Shown in pieces: positions 1-6,536 of a DNA stretch of 6,536 nt. Position 1 is the stretch's first letter, and the number at the start of each line of letters is the position of its first letter. Both the position numbers and the translations under genes were made by a program. The notes below the pieces were generated by a model, which saw only the letters and a program-made list of their open reading frames with translations, was not told the origin of the DNA and searched no databases. The stretch spans positions 1-6,536 of the forward strand of contig DNAE01000019.1 in assembly GCA_003543635.1 (NCBI GenBank), written 5' to 3'. The DNA comes from Clostridiales bacterium. Its GTDB lineage: Bacteria > Bacillota > Clostridia > Saccharofermentanales > Saccharofermentanaceae.

Positions 1-514
1 CCAGGGCGGAGGTGGGCTCATCGAAAAAGATGATCTCGGGATTAGTAGCAAGAGCCCTGGCAATGGAGACTCTCTGCTGCTGTCCTCCTGAGAGGTTACA
101 GGGATAGGCATCGGCCTTGTCGGACATTCCCATCTTCACCAGGAGATCGTCGCATATCCTGTCGGCTTCCTCCCTGGACTTTTTCTGCACGTGGATCAGT
201 GCCTCGGTGATGTTCCTCCTTACGGAGAAGTGGGGGAAGAGATTAAAGTTCTGGAATACGAGTCCGAACCTGCTCCTGGCCTTCTTCAATGTGGCCTTGT
301 CCGAATCGTGGGTTATGGTAACGTCACCGATCTTTATGCTTCCCGAATCGATGGGCGTCAGGGTGGTGGCGCATCTGAGAAGCGTCGACTTACCTCCCCC
401 CGAGGGACCGATGATGGCAACGACTTCTCCCTTGTCGACGTTCAGGGATATCCCCTTGAGGACAGTCAGATCGTCGAATGATTTATGCAGGTCTTTTATC
501 TCTAATACGCTCAT
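1..514 (-). CDS. Polar amino acid ABC transporter, ATP-binding protein (partial)
   Basis: This is the ATPase subunit that would sit on the cytoplasmic face of the importer and power uptake of a polar amino acid. The first 171 residues are present; the C-terminal part, including the switch His region, lies beyond the left edge. Reading the minus strand from the ATG at 514, I see Walker A GPSGGGKST (residues 36-44), the Q-loop FQNFNLFPH (87-95), the ABC signature LSGGQQQR (141-148) and Walker B IIFFDEPTSAL (161-171). This pattern, especially the Q-loop and signature, fits the GlnQ/HisP-type family. The fifth Walker A residue is Gly rather than the more usual Ser, which should be tolerated. ACGGAG lies just upstream of the ATG. 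The permease stop codon is 12 bases upstream, so the two are co-transcribed. The substrate cannot be told from the ATPase. Confidence 0.95.
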   Translation of the reverse strand, partial: MSVLEIKDLHKSFDDLTVLKGISLNVDKGEVVAIIGPSGGGKSTLLRCATTLTPIDSGSIKIGDVTITHDSDKATLKKARSRFGLVFQNFNLFPHFSVRRNITEALIHVQKKSREEADRICDDLLVKMGMSDKADAYPCNLSGGQQQRVSIARALATNPEIIFFDEPTSAL

Positions 515-526
515 AGAAATGCTCCG

Positions 527-1198
527 TTAAGAATAGTATGACATTGACTTCTCGGCCTTGTTCATTATGAATTCGATCAAGGCGTTCATCAGGTAGTAGA
601 AGGCGCCGGCAACGATAAAGGGGATGACCGATACCTGCTTGGAGGCAAGTTCCGATGCCTTGGTGAACATCTCGGTCACCGCCAATACCTGGGCGAGGGA
701 GGTGTCCTTTACGAGGGTGATGACTTCGTTGGTCACGGAGGGGAGGACCCTCTTGATGACCTGGGGAAGTATTATCCTGAAATAAGTCTGGGACTTGGAA
801 AAGCCGAGTACCTGCGCCGCATGATACTGTCCCTCAGGCATGGACTGGATGCCTCCGCGGAAGATCTCGGCGAAGTAGGCGGCATAGTTTACCGAGAAAC
901 CGATGACCGTGGCGATGAATCTGTAGTTGAAGGGTCCGATGCCGATGTCGCCGGTCTTTACGTTGAATATGTAGTAGGGACCGAAGTAAACAAGGAGCAA
1001 CTGGAGCATCAGGGGGGTACCCCTCATGATGGAGATATATGCCCTTACGACGGCACTTACGATCTTATTCTTGGACATCCTTCCCCGGGCAACGAGAAGT
1101 CCCAAGGGGATGGAAAAGATCAATGTAAAGAAGAAGATGCCGAAGGTGAATCGGAATCCTCCCCAGAGCTGGGATATGGTGGATAATAAGGTTTCCAT
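527..1198 (-). CDS. Polar amino acid ABC transporter, permease (HisM/GlnP family)
   Basis: Integral membrane subunit of the importer, 223 residues from the chosen ATG, a normal length for this family. Hydrophobic segments lie near residues 18-37, 63-78, 94-112 and 195-214. The family-typical stretch RGTPLMLQLLLVYFG is at 59-73. The cytoplasmic EAA loop that contacts the ATPase is at about 122-146, with EGQYHAAQVLG followed by IILPQ. The start is at 1198 because CGGAG (1206-1210) lies 7 bases upstream. The frame stays open to a GTG at 1231, but that codon lies inside a hairpin stem and has no ribosome binding site. The gene follows the solute-binding protein after an 89-base gap with a terminator-like hairpin and precedes the ATPase by 12 bases. 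Many such importers use a homodimer of one permease, which fits a single permease gene here. Confidence 0.95.
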   Translation of the reverse strand: METLLSTISQLWGGFRFTFGIFFFTLIFSIPLGLLVARGRMSKNKIVSAVVRAYISIMRGTPLMLQLLLVYFGPYYIFNVKTGDIGIGPFNYRFIATVIGFSVNYAAYFAEIFRGGIQSMPEGQYHAAQVLGFSKSQTYFRIILPQVIKRVLPSVTNEVITLVKDTSLAQVLAVTEMFTKASELASKQVSVIPFIVAGAFYYLMNALIEFIMNKAEKSMSYYS

Positions 1199-1205
1199 AG
1201 ATGAT

Positions 1206-1210
1206 CTCCG
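1206..1210 (-). promoter_or_regulatory. Ribosome binding site deciding the permease start
   Basis: CGGAG read on the minus strand, 7 bases before the ATG at 1198. It supports the 223-residue permease start over the upstream in-frame GTG at 1231. Confidence 0.75.
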
Positions 1211-1215
1211 CGGAT

Positions 1216-1254
1216 TAAATAAAAGTGACACGGCTCATGTGAACCGTGTCACTT
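1216..1254 (-). terminator. Intra-operon terminator or processing hairpin between binding protein and permease genes
   Basis: A perfect 11-bp inverted repeat, AAGTGACACGG (1223-1233) against CCGTGTCACTT (1244-1254), with a 10-base loop. Read on the minus strand, in the direction of transcription, the stem runs into a T-rich tract (CTTTTATTT), which is the layout of an intrinsic terminator. It lies after the solute-binding protein stop codon and before the permease ribosome binding site. Such elements usually allow partial read-through or protect the upstream mRNA, so that more binding protein than membrane components is made. That role is inferred. Confidence 0.75.
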
Positions 1255-1287
1255 AATAAGTATAACACTTTAGTCTGTTAAAATAAA

Positions 1288-2073
1288 TTACTTTCCGATG
1301 AGTGTTATGTCCTCTCCGAACCACTTGTCGGAGATCTGTGCAAGGGTGCCGTCAGCGGCCATCTCCTCGAGGGTTGCCTGAACCTCGTCGCGGAGTTCCT
1401 CGTTACCGAGAAGGAAACCTACGCCGTATTCCTCGGAGGCAACTGCCTCGTCAAGAATGGTGAAGTCCTTGCCGGATGTCTGGATCTCGTAACGGGCAAC
1501 GATCTCATCCATTACGATGGCGTCAACGGAACCGGACTCCAGCTCCATCATGGCATTGAGATATGTATCCACCTGGATGAGCTCACCGAAGGAAGCGGTA
1601 AGTGCCTCGTTCTCTTCGAGGGCGGCAAGTCCGGAGGAATCCTTCTGAACCACTACGGTAAGACCTGCGAGGTCTTCGAGGGAAGCGATGCCGGAATCGT
1701 TTCTTACAACGACCACCTGATCGTTTTCCATATAAGCGTCAGTCCATGTGTACTGATCCTCACGTCCGCTGATGGTGAAGCCGTTCCAGATGCAGTCGAT
1801 GTTTCCGGAGGCGAGCTCCTGGTCCTTGGAATCCCATGCGATGGGCTGGGCAACGAACTCCTTACCCATTCTGTTGGCGCACTCTTCCGCAAGCTCAAGA
1901 TCGAATCCCGTGTAGGAACCGTCGTCTGCGAGGAAGCCCATGGGAGGGAACTCGGAATCGAAACCGACAACGAACTTTCCCGATGTCTCTTCTGATCCCT
2001 TGTCGGAGGAACATGCACAAAGGGGAAGTGCAAGTGTCAACGCGCAAAGAACCACAGAAATGATCTTTTTCAT
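1288..2073 (-). CDS. Polar amino acid ABC transporter, solute-binding lipoprotein
   Basis: Extracellular substrate-capture component of the importer, 261 residues, usual for the SBP_bac_3 family. Residues 1-20 form a lipoprotein signal peptide: two Lys, a hydrophobic core, then the lipobox LCAC with the lipidated Cys at 21. Cys at the -2 position of the lipobox is uncommon but acceptable. The mature protein begins with a short polar linker. The binding fold starts at about residue 33 with FVVGFDSEFPPMGF (34-47) and GFDLELAEE (56-64). Likely ligand contacts by family analogy are Arg104 in ISGRED, for the carboxylate, and Asp189 in DAIVMDE, for the amino group. I chose the ATG at 2073 because AAGGAGAG (2082-2089) precedes it and a perfect signal peptide follows. 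The frame is open far upstream, but there it lies opposite the flavodiiron gene and has no family similarity. The amino acid bound cannot be assigned from sequence alone. Confidence 0.95.
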   Translation of the reverse strand: MKKIISVVLCALTLALPLCACSSDKGSEETSGKFVVGFDSEFPPMGFLADDGSYTGFDLELAEECANRMGKEFVAQPIAWDSKDQELASGNIDCIWNGFTISGREDQYTWTDAYMENDQVVVVRNDSGIASLEDLAGLTVVVQKDSSGLAALEENEALTASFGELIQVDTYLNAMMELESGSVDAIVMDEIVARYEIQTSGKDFTILDEAVASEEYGVGFLLGNEELRDEVQATLEEMAADGTLAQISDKWFGEDITLIGK

Positions 2074-2081
2074 AACAAATA

Positions 2082-2089
2082 CTCTCCTT
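2082..2089 (-). promoter_or_regulatory. Ribosome binding site of the solute-binding protein
   Basis: AAGGAGAG on the minus strand, with the GGAG core 10 bases from the ATG at 2073. It fixes the start at the signal peptide and rules out the long upstream open extension. Confidence 0.75.
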
Positions 2090-2110
2090 GCTTTTTGATA
2101 TAGCCCACAC

Positions 2111-2139
2111 ATTATACTGCATAGTTCTTCTTTTTGCAC
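2111..2139 (-). promoter_or_regulatory. Promoter of the amino acid transporter operon
   Basis: Read on the minus strand, a perfect TATAAT -10 (2116-2111) lies 17 bp from a poor -35, GTGCAA (2139-2134). Transcription would start near 2104 and give a leader of about 30 bases. The -35 is weak, so an activator may be needed; that is inference. Confidence 0.6.
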
Positions 2140-2162
2140 AGGACGCGGTCTTAATCTATAAT
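2134..2162 (+). promoter_or_regulatory. Promoter of the flavodiiron protein gene
   Basis: TTGCAC (2134-2139), a 17-bp spacer and a consensus TATAAT (2157-2162). The predicted start is near 2169, about 25 bases before the ATG. The -35 occupies the same bases as the -35 of the divergent transporter promoter. Confidence 0.7.
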
Positions 2163-2193
2163 GGTCTGAGAAAATAAGCGGAGGAACGCATAC

Positions 2194-3381
2194 ATGTACG
2201 ATATAAGAAAGATAACCGACAGCATCACCTGGGTGGGAGGCTGCGACAGAAGGATAAGGATCTTCGAGGCCACATATCCCATAGAGGACGGAATGAACTA
2301 CAATTCCTACCTGATCTCCGACGAGAAGACCGTCCTCGTCGATACGGCCGACAAGGCAGTGGCGGGTATCTTTTTTGAGAATATAGCGGCGGCTCTGGAG
2401 GGAAAGCCCCTGGATTACGTCATCGTACAGCACATGGAACCCGATCACTCGGCTACCCTGGCGGAGCTGGTGCTCCGCTACCCCGACGTCAAAGTCGTGT
2501 GCAATCAGAAGACCATCGCCATGATCTCCCAGTTTTTCGAGTTCGATATCGCTTCCAGGGCGGTGATCGTGGCCGAGGGTGACGAGCTCGATATCGGATC
2601 CCGTAAGCTCACCTTTGTCATGGCTCCCATGGTGCACTGGCCCGAGGTCATGTTCACATACGATCCCGGGGATAAGGTGCTCTTCTCCGCGGATGCCTTC
2701 GGCTCCTTCGGTGCCATCGACGGTTCCATCTTCGCGGATACGCAGGATTTTGAAAGCGAATTCTTAAGCGAGGCAAGACGCTACTACACGAATATCGTGG
2801 GCAAGTACGGTGCCCAGGTCCAGATGGTCCTGAAGAAGGCCGCAGATCTTGACATCGCCTATATCTGCCCCCTCCACGGACTCGTTTGGAGGAAGGACCT
2901 CGATAAGGTCTTGGCAATATACGATAAGTGGAGCAGATACGAAGCCGAGGAGAAGGGCGTTGCCATCTTCTACGGATCCGTCTACGGAAACAGTGCCAAT
3001 GCCGCCCAGATAATGGCGGGAAAGCTTGCGGATAAGGGTGTTGCCGTGAAGGTCTACGACATGAACGTCAAGCACTTCTCCCACGCCGTTGCCGCCGCCT
3101 TCAGATTCGACCGCATCCTCCTTGTTACCCCCACGGTAAATGCCGAGATCCTGTCCTCCATGGATGTGGTGGTGCGCGCCCTCGTATCCCACAATATCAA
3201 GAACAGGAAGATCGCCGTTATAGACAACGGCACTTGGGCTCCCGTAGCAGGCAGGAGCATAAGGGAGATCCTGGGAGGCCTCAAGGATACGACCGTTCTG
3301 GAGAAGACATTGTCCTTCAAGTCCTCCGTTAAGACCTCCGACCTGGAAGCCATGGATGAGATCGTGCAGGCCCTTATTTGA
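2194..3381 (+). CDS. Flavodiiron protein (A-type flavoprotein), oxygen or NO reductase
   Basis: Cytoplasmic flavodiiron protein of 395 residues, the standard two-domain length. In anaerobes these reduce O2 to water or NO to N2O, usually with electrons from rubredoxin, and so protect against oxygen or nitrosative stress. The N-terminal metallo-beta-lactamase-like domain (about 1-250) carries all the di-iron ligands: His80, Glu82 and Asp84 in the HxExDH motif (80-85), His148 in APMVHWPE, Asp167 in SADAFGSFG and His228 in CPLHG. The C-terminal flavodoxin domain begins at about 255, with the FMN phosphate loop FYGSVYGNSAN at 259-269. There is no fused rubredoxin or flavin reductase domain, so a separate redox partner is needed. 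GGAGG (2180-2184) is 9 bases before the ATG. It is a single-gene unit, divergent from the transporter operon and followed by the separate ilv promoter. Whether O2 or NO is preferred cannot be read from the sequence. Confidence 0.95.
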   Translation: MYDIRKITDSITWVGGCDRRIRIFEATYPIEDGMNYNSYLISDEKTVLVDTADKAVAGIFFENIAAALEGKPLDYVIVQHMEPDHSATLAELVLRYPDVKVVCNQKTIAMISQFFEFDIASRAVIVAEGDELDIGSRKLTFVMAPMVHWPEVMFTYDPGDKVLFSADAFGSFGAIDGSIFADTQDFESEFLSEARRYYTNIVGKYGAQVQMVLKKAADLDIAYICPLHGLVWRKDLDKVLAIYDKWSRYEAEEKGVAIFYGSVYGNSANAAQIMAGKLADKGVAVKVYDMNVKHFSHAVAAAFRFDRILLVTPTVNAEILSSMDVVVRALVSHNIKNRKIAVIDNGTWAPVAGRSIREILGGLKDTTVLEKTLSFKSSVKTSDLEAMDEIVQALI

Positions 3382-3391
3382 TATATTTTAT

Positions 3392-3420
3392 TTGACAAGG
3401 ACCCCTTGTCGTGATTTAAT
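3392..3420 (+). promoter_or_regulatory. Promoter of the ilvBNC operon
   Basis: A perfect TTGACA -35 (3392-3397), exactly 17 bp, then TTTAAT (3415-3420), five of six matches to the -10 consensus. Transcription would start near 3427, a few bases before T-box Stem I, which is where a T-box transcript should begin. Confidence 0.8.
3394..3410. repeat. Perfect dyad within the ilv promoter
   Basis: GACAAGG-ACC-CCTTGTC is a 7-bp perfect inverted repeat with a 3-base centre. It covers most of the -35 hexamer and the front of the spacer. It could be an operator, or the stem of a weak terminator for the upstream flavodiiron gene. No proper T-tract follows (GTGATTTAAT), so the terminator reading is doubtful. 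Confidence 0.5.
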
Positions 3421-3430
3421 CAACTATACA

Positions 3431-3703
3431 GGCGTTGATGGGAAAAAAGATACATCCGTGCGCATACAGAGAGTCGGCGGTCGCTGCGAGCCGATTGTAG
3501 CAGATGTAATGATAAGTCATCCCGGAGCTATAGGATCGAAAGCCTTAGGGTGAGTAAAGAATGTCGGGTTCTCCCGTTACAGAGAAGCGTGTTTATCTGA
3601 CATGCGTGAGAGGGCTTTACAGAAGCCAAGAAGAGTGGTACCGCGGAAATTATTTTCGTCTCTTTCACATAGGATAAGTATTCCGGTGTGAGGAGACTTT
3701 TTT
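3431..3703 (+). promoter_or_regulatory. T-box riboswitch leader of ilvBNC, probably reading tRNA-Val
   Basis: This leader lets uncharged tRNA turn on transcription of the operon. It fills most of the 361-base gap before ilvB. Stem I has a lower helix GGGA (3440-3443) with TCCC (3520-3523) and a middle helix TACATC (3451-3456) with GATGTA (3503-3508). An AGAGA bulge follows at about 3470, and the upper helix is TCGGC (3474-3478) with GCCGA (3490-3494). The specifier loop between the helices reads GATAAGTCA. By position, the codon just before the conserved A is GUC (3516-3518), valine. Further hairpins are CGGG/CCCG (3565-3576), GCGTGT/ACATGC (3587-3605) and GGCTT/AAGCC (3613-3627). The T-box sequence AAGAGTGGTACCGCGG is at 3631-3646. 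The antiterminator pairs AAGAG (3631-3635) with CTCTT (3660-3664) around a 7-base bulge TGGTACC, then 3643-3649 with 3653-3659. The UGGU in the bulge matches a tRNA ending ACCA. The T-box call is firm; the valine reading is less so. Confidence 0.95.
3658..3703 (+). terminator. T-box regulated intrinsic terminator
   Basis: The stem pairs GTCTCTT and CACAT on the 5' side (3658-3670) with GTGTG and AGGAGAC on the 3' side (3686-3697). It has one bulged base and some G-U pairs, and is followed by six T residues (3698-3703). Its 5' arm overlaps the antiterminator's 3' arm (3653-3664), so the two folds exclude each other. It lies about 40 bases before the ilvB start. Confidence 0.85.
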
Positions 3704-3742
3704 ATTGCTCTTGATGCCGGATGAGAAACGGAGGTAAAGACC

Positions 3743-5404
3743 ATGAAACTGAGCGGAGCAGAAATCGTTGTTGAGACCTTGATCGAGCAGAACATCAAGA
3801 CGATCTTCGGTTATCCGGGAGCGACGGTCATCGACATCTACGATCAGCTCTTGAAGAAGAGCGACAAGATCGAACACGTCCTTACGGCTCATGAGCAGGG
3901 CGCGGCACATGCGGCCGACGGCTATGCGAGAGCAACGGGTGAGATCGGTGTCGTCCTGGCTACTTCAGGCCCCGGTGCCACCAATCTTGTTACGGGCATC
4001 GCCACTGCACATCTTGATTCCGTCCCCCTTCTGGCCATCACGGGCAACGTTGCCACCAATATGATCGGAACGGATGCCTTCCAGGAGATCGACATCACCG
4101 GTGTGACACTCCCCATAACCAAGCACAATTTCCTCGTTCATAATGTTGAGGATCTTGCAGATACCATAAGAGAGGCCATAAGGATCGCTAAGTCCGGCCG
4201 TCCCGGCCCCGTCCTCGTGGATATCCCCAAGGACATCCAGAATCAGTTCTGCGAATTCACCCATGAATCAGAGGTGGTAAGAAAGGGCGGATGTGAAGCT
4301 TCCGACAGTGACATCGAGGAAGCAGCAAGGATGATAGCGGAAGCAGGAAGGCCGATCATCTACTTCGGAGGCGGAGCCGTAAGGGCAGGAGCAGGAGATC
4401 TCATAACGGAGCTTGCGGATAAGATCGACGCGGTCATCAGTTGCTCCATGATGGGACTCTCGGAGCTTCCCACGGATCACGGCCGTTTCCTTGGAATGCA
4501 GGGAATGCACGGTCATTACGCATCCTCCAAGGCCATGGCAAAATCCGACCTTATAATCGGTGTAGGCGTCAGGTTCTCCGACCGTGCCACGGGTAACATC
4601 GACCGTTTCTCCGCAGGTGCCAGGAAGATCCAGATCGACGTGGATCAGGCGGAGCTGGGAAAGAATATAGAGATCGACCTGGGAGCCGCCTGTGATATCT
4701 GTGATTTCTTAAGAAAGCTCATAGACAGGGTGGAGCCTCGGAAGAACCCCAACTGGATGGCGAAGATCGAGAAGCTGAAACTTCAGGAAGCGGAGCAGGA
4801 ACTGCCCGATTTCCTTCCCGAGAAGGCCATCAAGGCGGTAAGCAACATGATCACCCCGGATACCGAGATCGTTACCGACGTCGGTCAGCATCAGATGTGG
4901 GTTGCCCAGTACTTCGAGTTCAAGAAGAGAAGGAGCTGGATCTCTTCCGGCGGTCTCGGAACCATGGGCTTCGGAATGGGAGCAGCCATCGGTGCCTGCT
5001 ACGGAAGCGGTAAGAGGGCAGTCCTTTTCACGGGAGACGGTTCCTTCGGCATGAACCTCACGGAACTTGCCACCGCCGTAACCTATAACGTTCCCCTGAC
5101 GATAATCGTATTCGATAACGGAGTTCTCGGAATGGTTCGCCAGTTCCAGACACTTTTCTACGATAAGAACTATTCCAATACCACATTGAACAGAAAGACG
5201 GACTTTGTTAAGCTGGCAGAGGCCTTCGGCGCCACCGGCTTCAAGGCGGAGAACCTCGATCAGTTCAAGGAGGCCTTTGAGAAGGCGTATAATATCGAGG
5301 GACCTGCCCTCATCGACCTTACGATCGATAAGGATGCGGTGGTCCTTCCCATGATGAGACCCGGTGGAACATTCGATAAACTGATCCTCGGAGAGGAGGA
5401 CTGA
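3743..5404 (+). CDS. ilvB: Acetolactate synthase, large catalytic subunit
   Basis: Condenses two pyruvates to 2-acetolactate (valine and leucine branch), or pyruvate with 2-oxobutyrate (isoleucine branch), using ThDP, Mg2+ and FAD. It has 553 residues, the usual length. The N-terminal pyrimidine-binding domain (about 1-170) has FGYPGATV (22-29) and the catalytic Glu51 in AHEQGAAHA, then SGPGATNLVTG. The central FAD-binding domain (about 190-330) contains GMHGHYAS and GVGVRFSDRATG. The C-terminal pyrophosphate domain has the ThDP/Mg motif starting at GDGS (431-434) and ending at Asn459, 27 residues after Asp432. The usual NN here is Asp-Asn, keeping the Asn that binds Mg. GVLGMVRQFQ follows, typical of anabolic, FAD-dependent enzymes rather than the catabolic AlsS type. 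GGAGG (3730-3734) lies 8 bases before the ATG. The gene is controlled by the T-box and followed 4 bases later by its regulatory subunit. Confidence 0.97.
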   Translation: MKLSGAEIVVETLIEQNIKTIFGYPGATVIDIYDQLLKKSDKIEHVLTAHEQGAAHAADGYARATGEIGVVLATSGPGATNLVTGIATAHLDSVPLLAITGNVATNMIGTDAFQEIDITGVTLPITKHNFLVHNVEDLADTIREAIRIAKSGRPGPVLVDIPKDIQNQFCEFTHESEVVRKGGCEASDSDIEEAARMIAEAGRPIIYFGGGAVRAGAGDLITELADKIDAVISCSMMGLSELPTDHGRFLGMQGMHGHYASSKAMAKSDLIIGVGVRFSDRATGNIDRFSAGARKIQIDVDQAELGKNIEIDLGAACDICDFLRKLIDRVEPRKNPNWMAKIEKLKLQEAEQELPDFLPEKAIKAVSNMITPDTEIVTDVGQHQMWVAQYFEFKKRRSWISSGGLGTMGFGMGAAIGACYGSGKRAVLFTGDGSFGMNLTELATAVTYNVPLTIIVFDNGVLGMVRQFQTLFYDKNYSNTTLNRKTDFVKLAEAFGATGFKAENLDQFKEAFEKAYNIEGPALIDLTIDKDAVVLPMMRPGGTFDKLILGEED

Positions 5405-5408
5405 TAAC

Positions 5409-6536
<1,128 letters not shown>

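Noticed and set aside
117..530. 137-codon open frame on the plus strand
   Set aside because: It is antisense to the ATPase gene, whose Walker and signature motifs are on the other strand; no family resemblance.
1199..1231. GTG start adding 11 residues to the permease
   Set aside because: The codon lies inside the stem of the terminator-like hairpin and lacks a ribosome binding site; the ATG at 1198 has CGGAG 7 bases upstream.
2074..2637. N-terminal extension of the solute-binding protein frame on the minus strand
   Set aside because: The open frame continues upstream by chance, antisense to the flavodiiron gene. A clear ribosome binding site and lipoprotein signal peptide place the true start at 2073.
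2764..3192. 142-codon open frame on the minus strand
   Set aside because: It is antisense to the flavodiiron protein across its metal-ligand and flavodoxin regions; no independent support.
3356..3553. Possible leader peptide or small gene before ilvB
   Set aside because: The frame starts within the flavodiiron gene and runs through the promoter and T-box Stem I; it has no run of branched-chain codons and no ribosome binding site. The T-box explains the region.

Overview
The window looks like an ordinary chromosomal segment of an anaerobic, low-to-moderate-GC Firmicute, most likely a member of the Clostridia. The grounds are a T-box riboswitch, a flavodiiron protein (an oxygen or NO reductase typical of anaerobes), strong GGAGG ribosome binding sites, a lipoprotein-type solute-binding protein, and biased use of AGG/AGA arginine codons. 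I cannot name a genus. There is no sign of mobile elements, CRISPR, tRNA or rRNA genes, or foreign-looking base composition. No previously undescribed system could be supported.

Region 1 (1-2073, minus strand) is a polar amino acid ABC importer, transcribed as lipoprotein solute-binding protein, then permease, then ATPase; the ATPase runs off the left edge. A terminator-like hairpin lies between the binding-protein gene and the permease gene. It would allow the binding protein to be made in excess.

Region 2 (2074-2193) is a compact divergent promoter region. A consensus TATAAT points each way, and the two are placed symmetrically around one shared, overlapping -35 position.

Region 3 (2194-3381, plus strand) is a single-gene flavodiiron protein with all metal ligands present.

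Region 4 (3382-6536, plus strand) is the branched-chain amino acid operon. A good sigma-A promoter is followed by a complete T-box leader: Stem I with a probable GUC (valine) specifier, the T-box sequence with a UGGU tRNA-acceptor-binding bulge, and competing antiterminator and terminator. Then come ilvB and ilvN (acetolactate synthase large and regulatory subunits) and ilvC (ketol-acid reductoisomerase), which is cut by the right edge. These enzymes carry out the first two common steps of valine, leucine and isoleucine synthesis. Uncharged tRNA would relieve termination of the operon, and valine would act on IlvN at the protein level, giving two layers of feedback.
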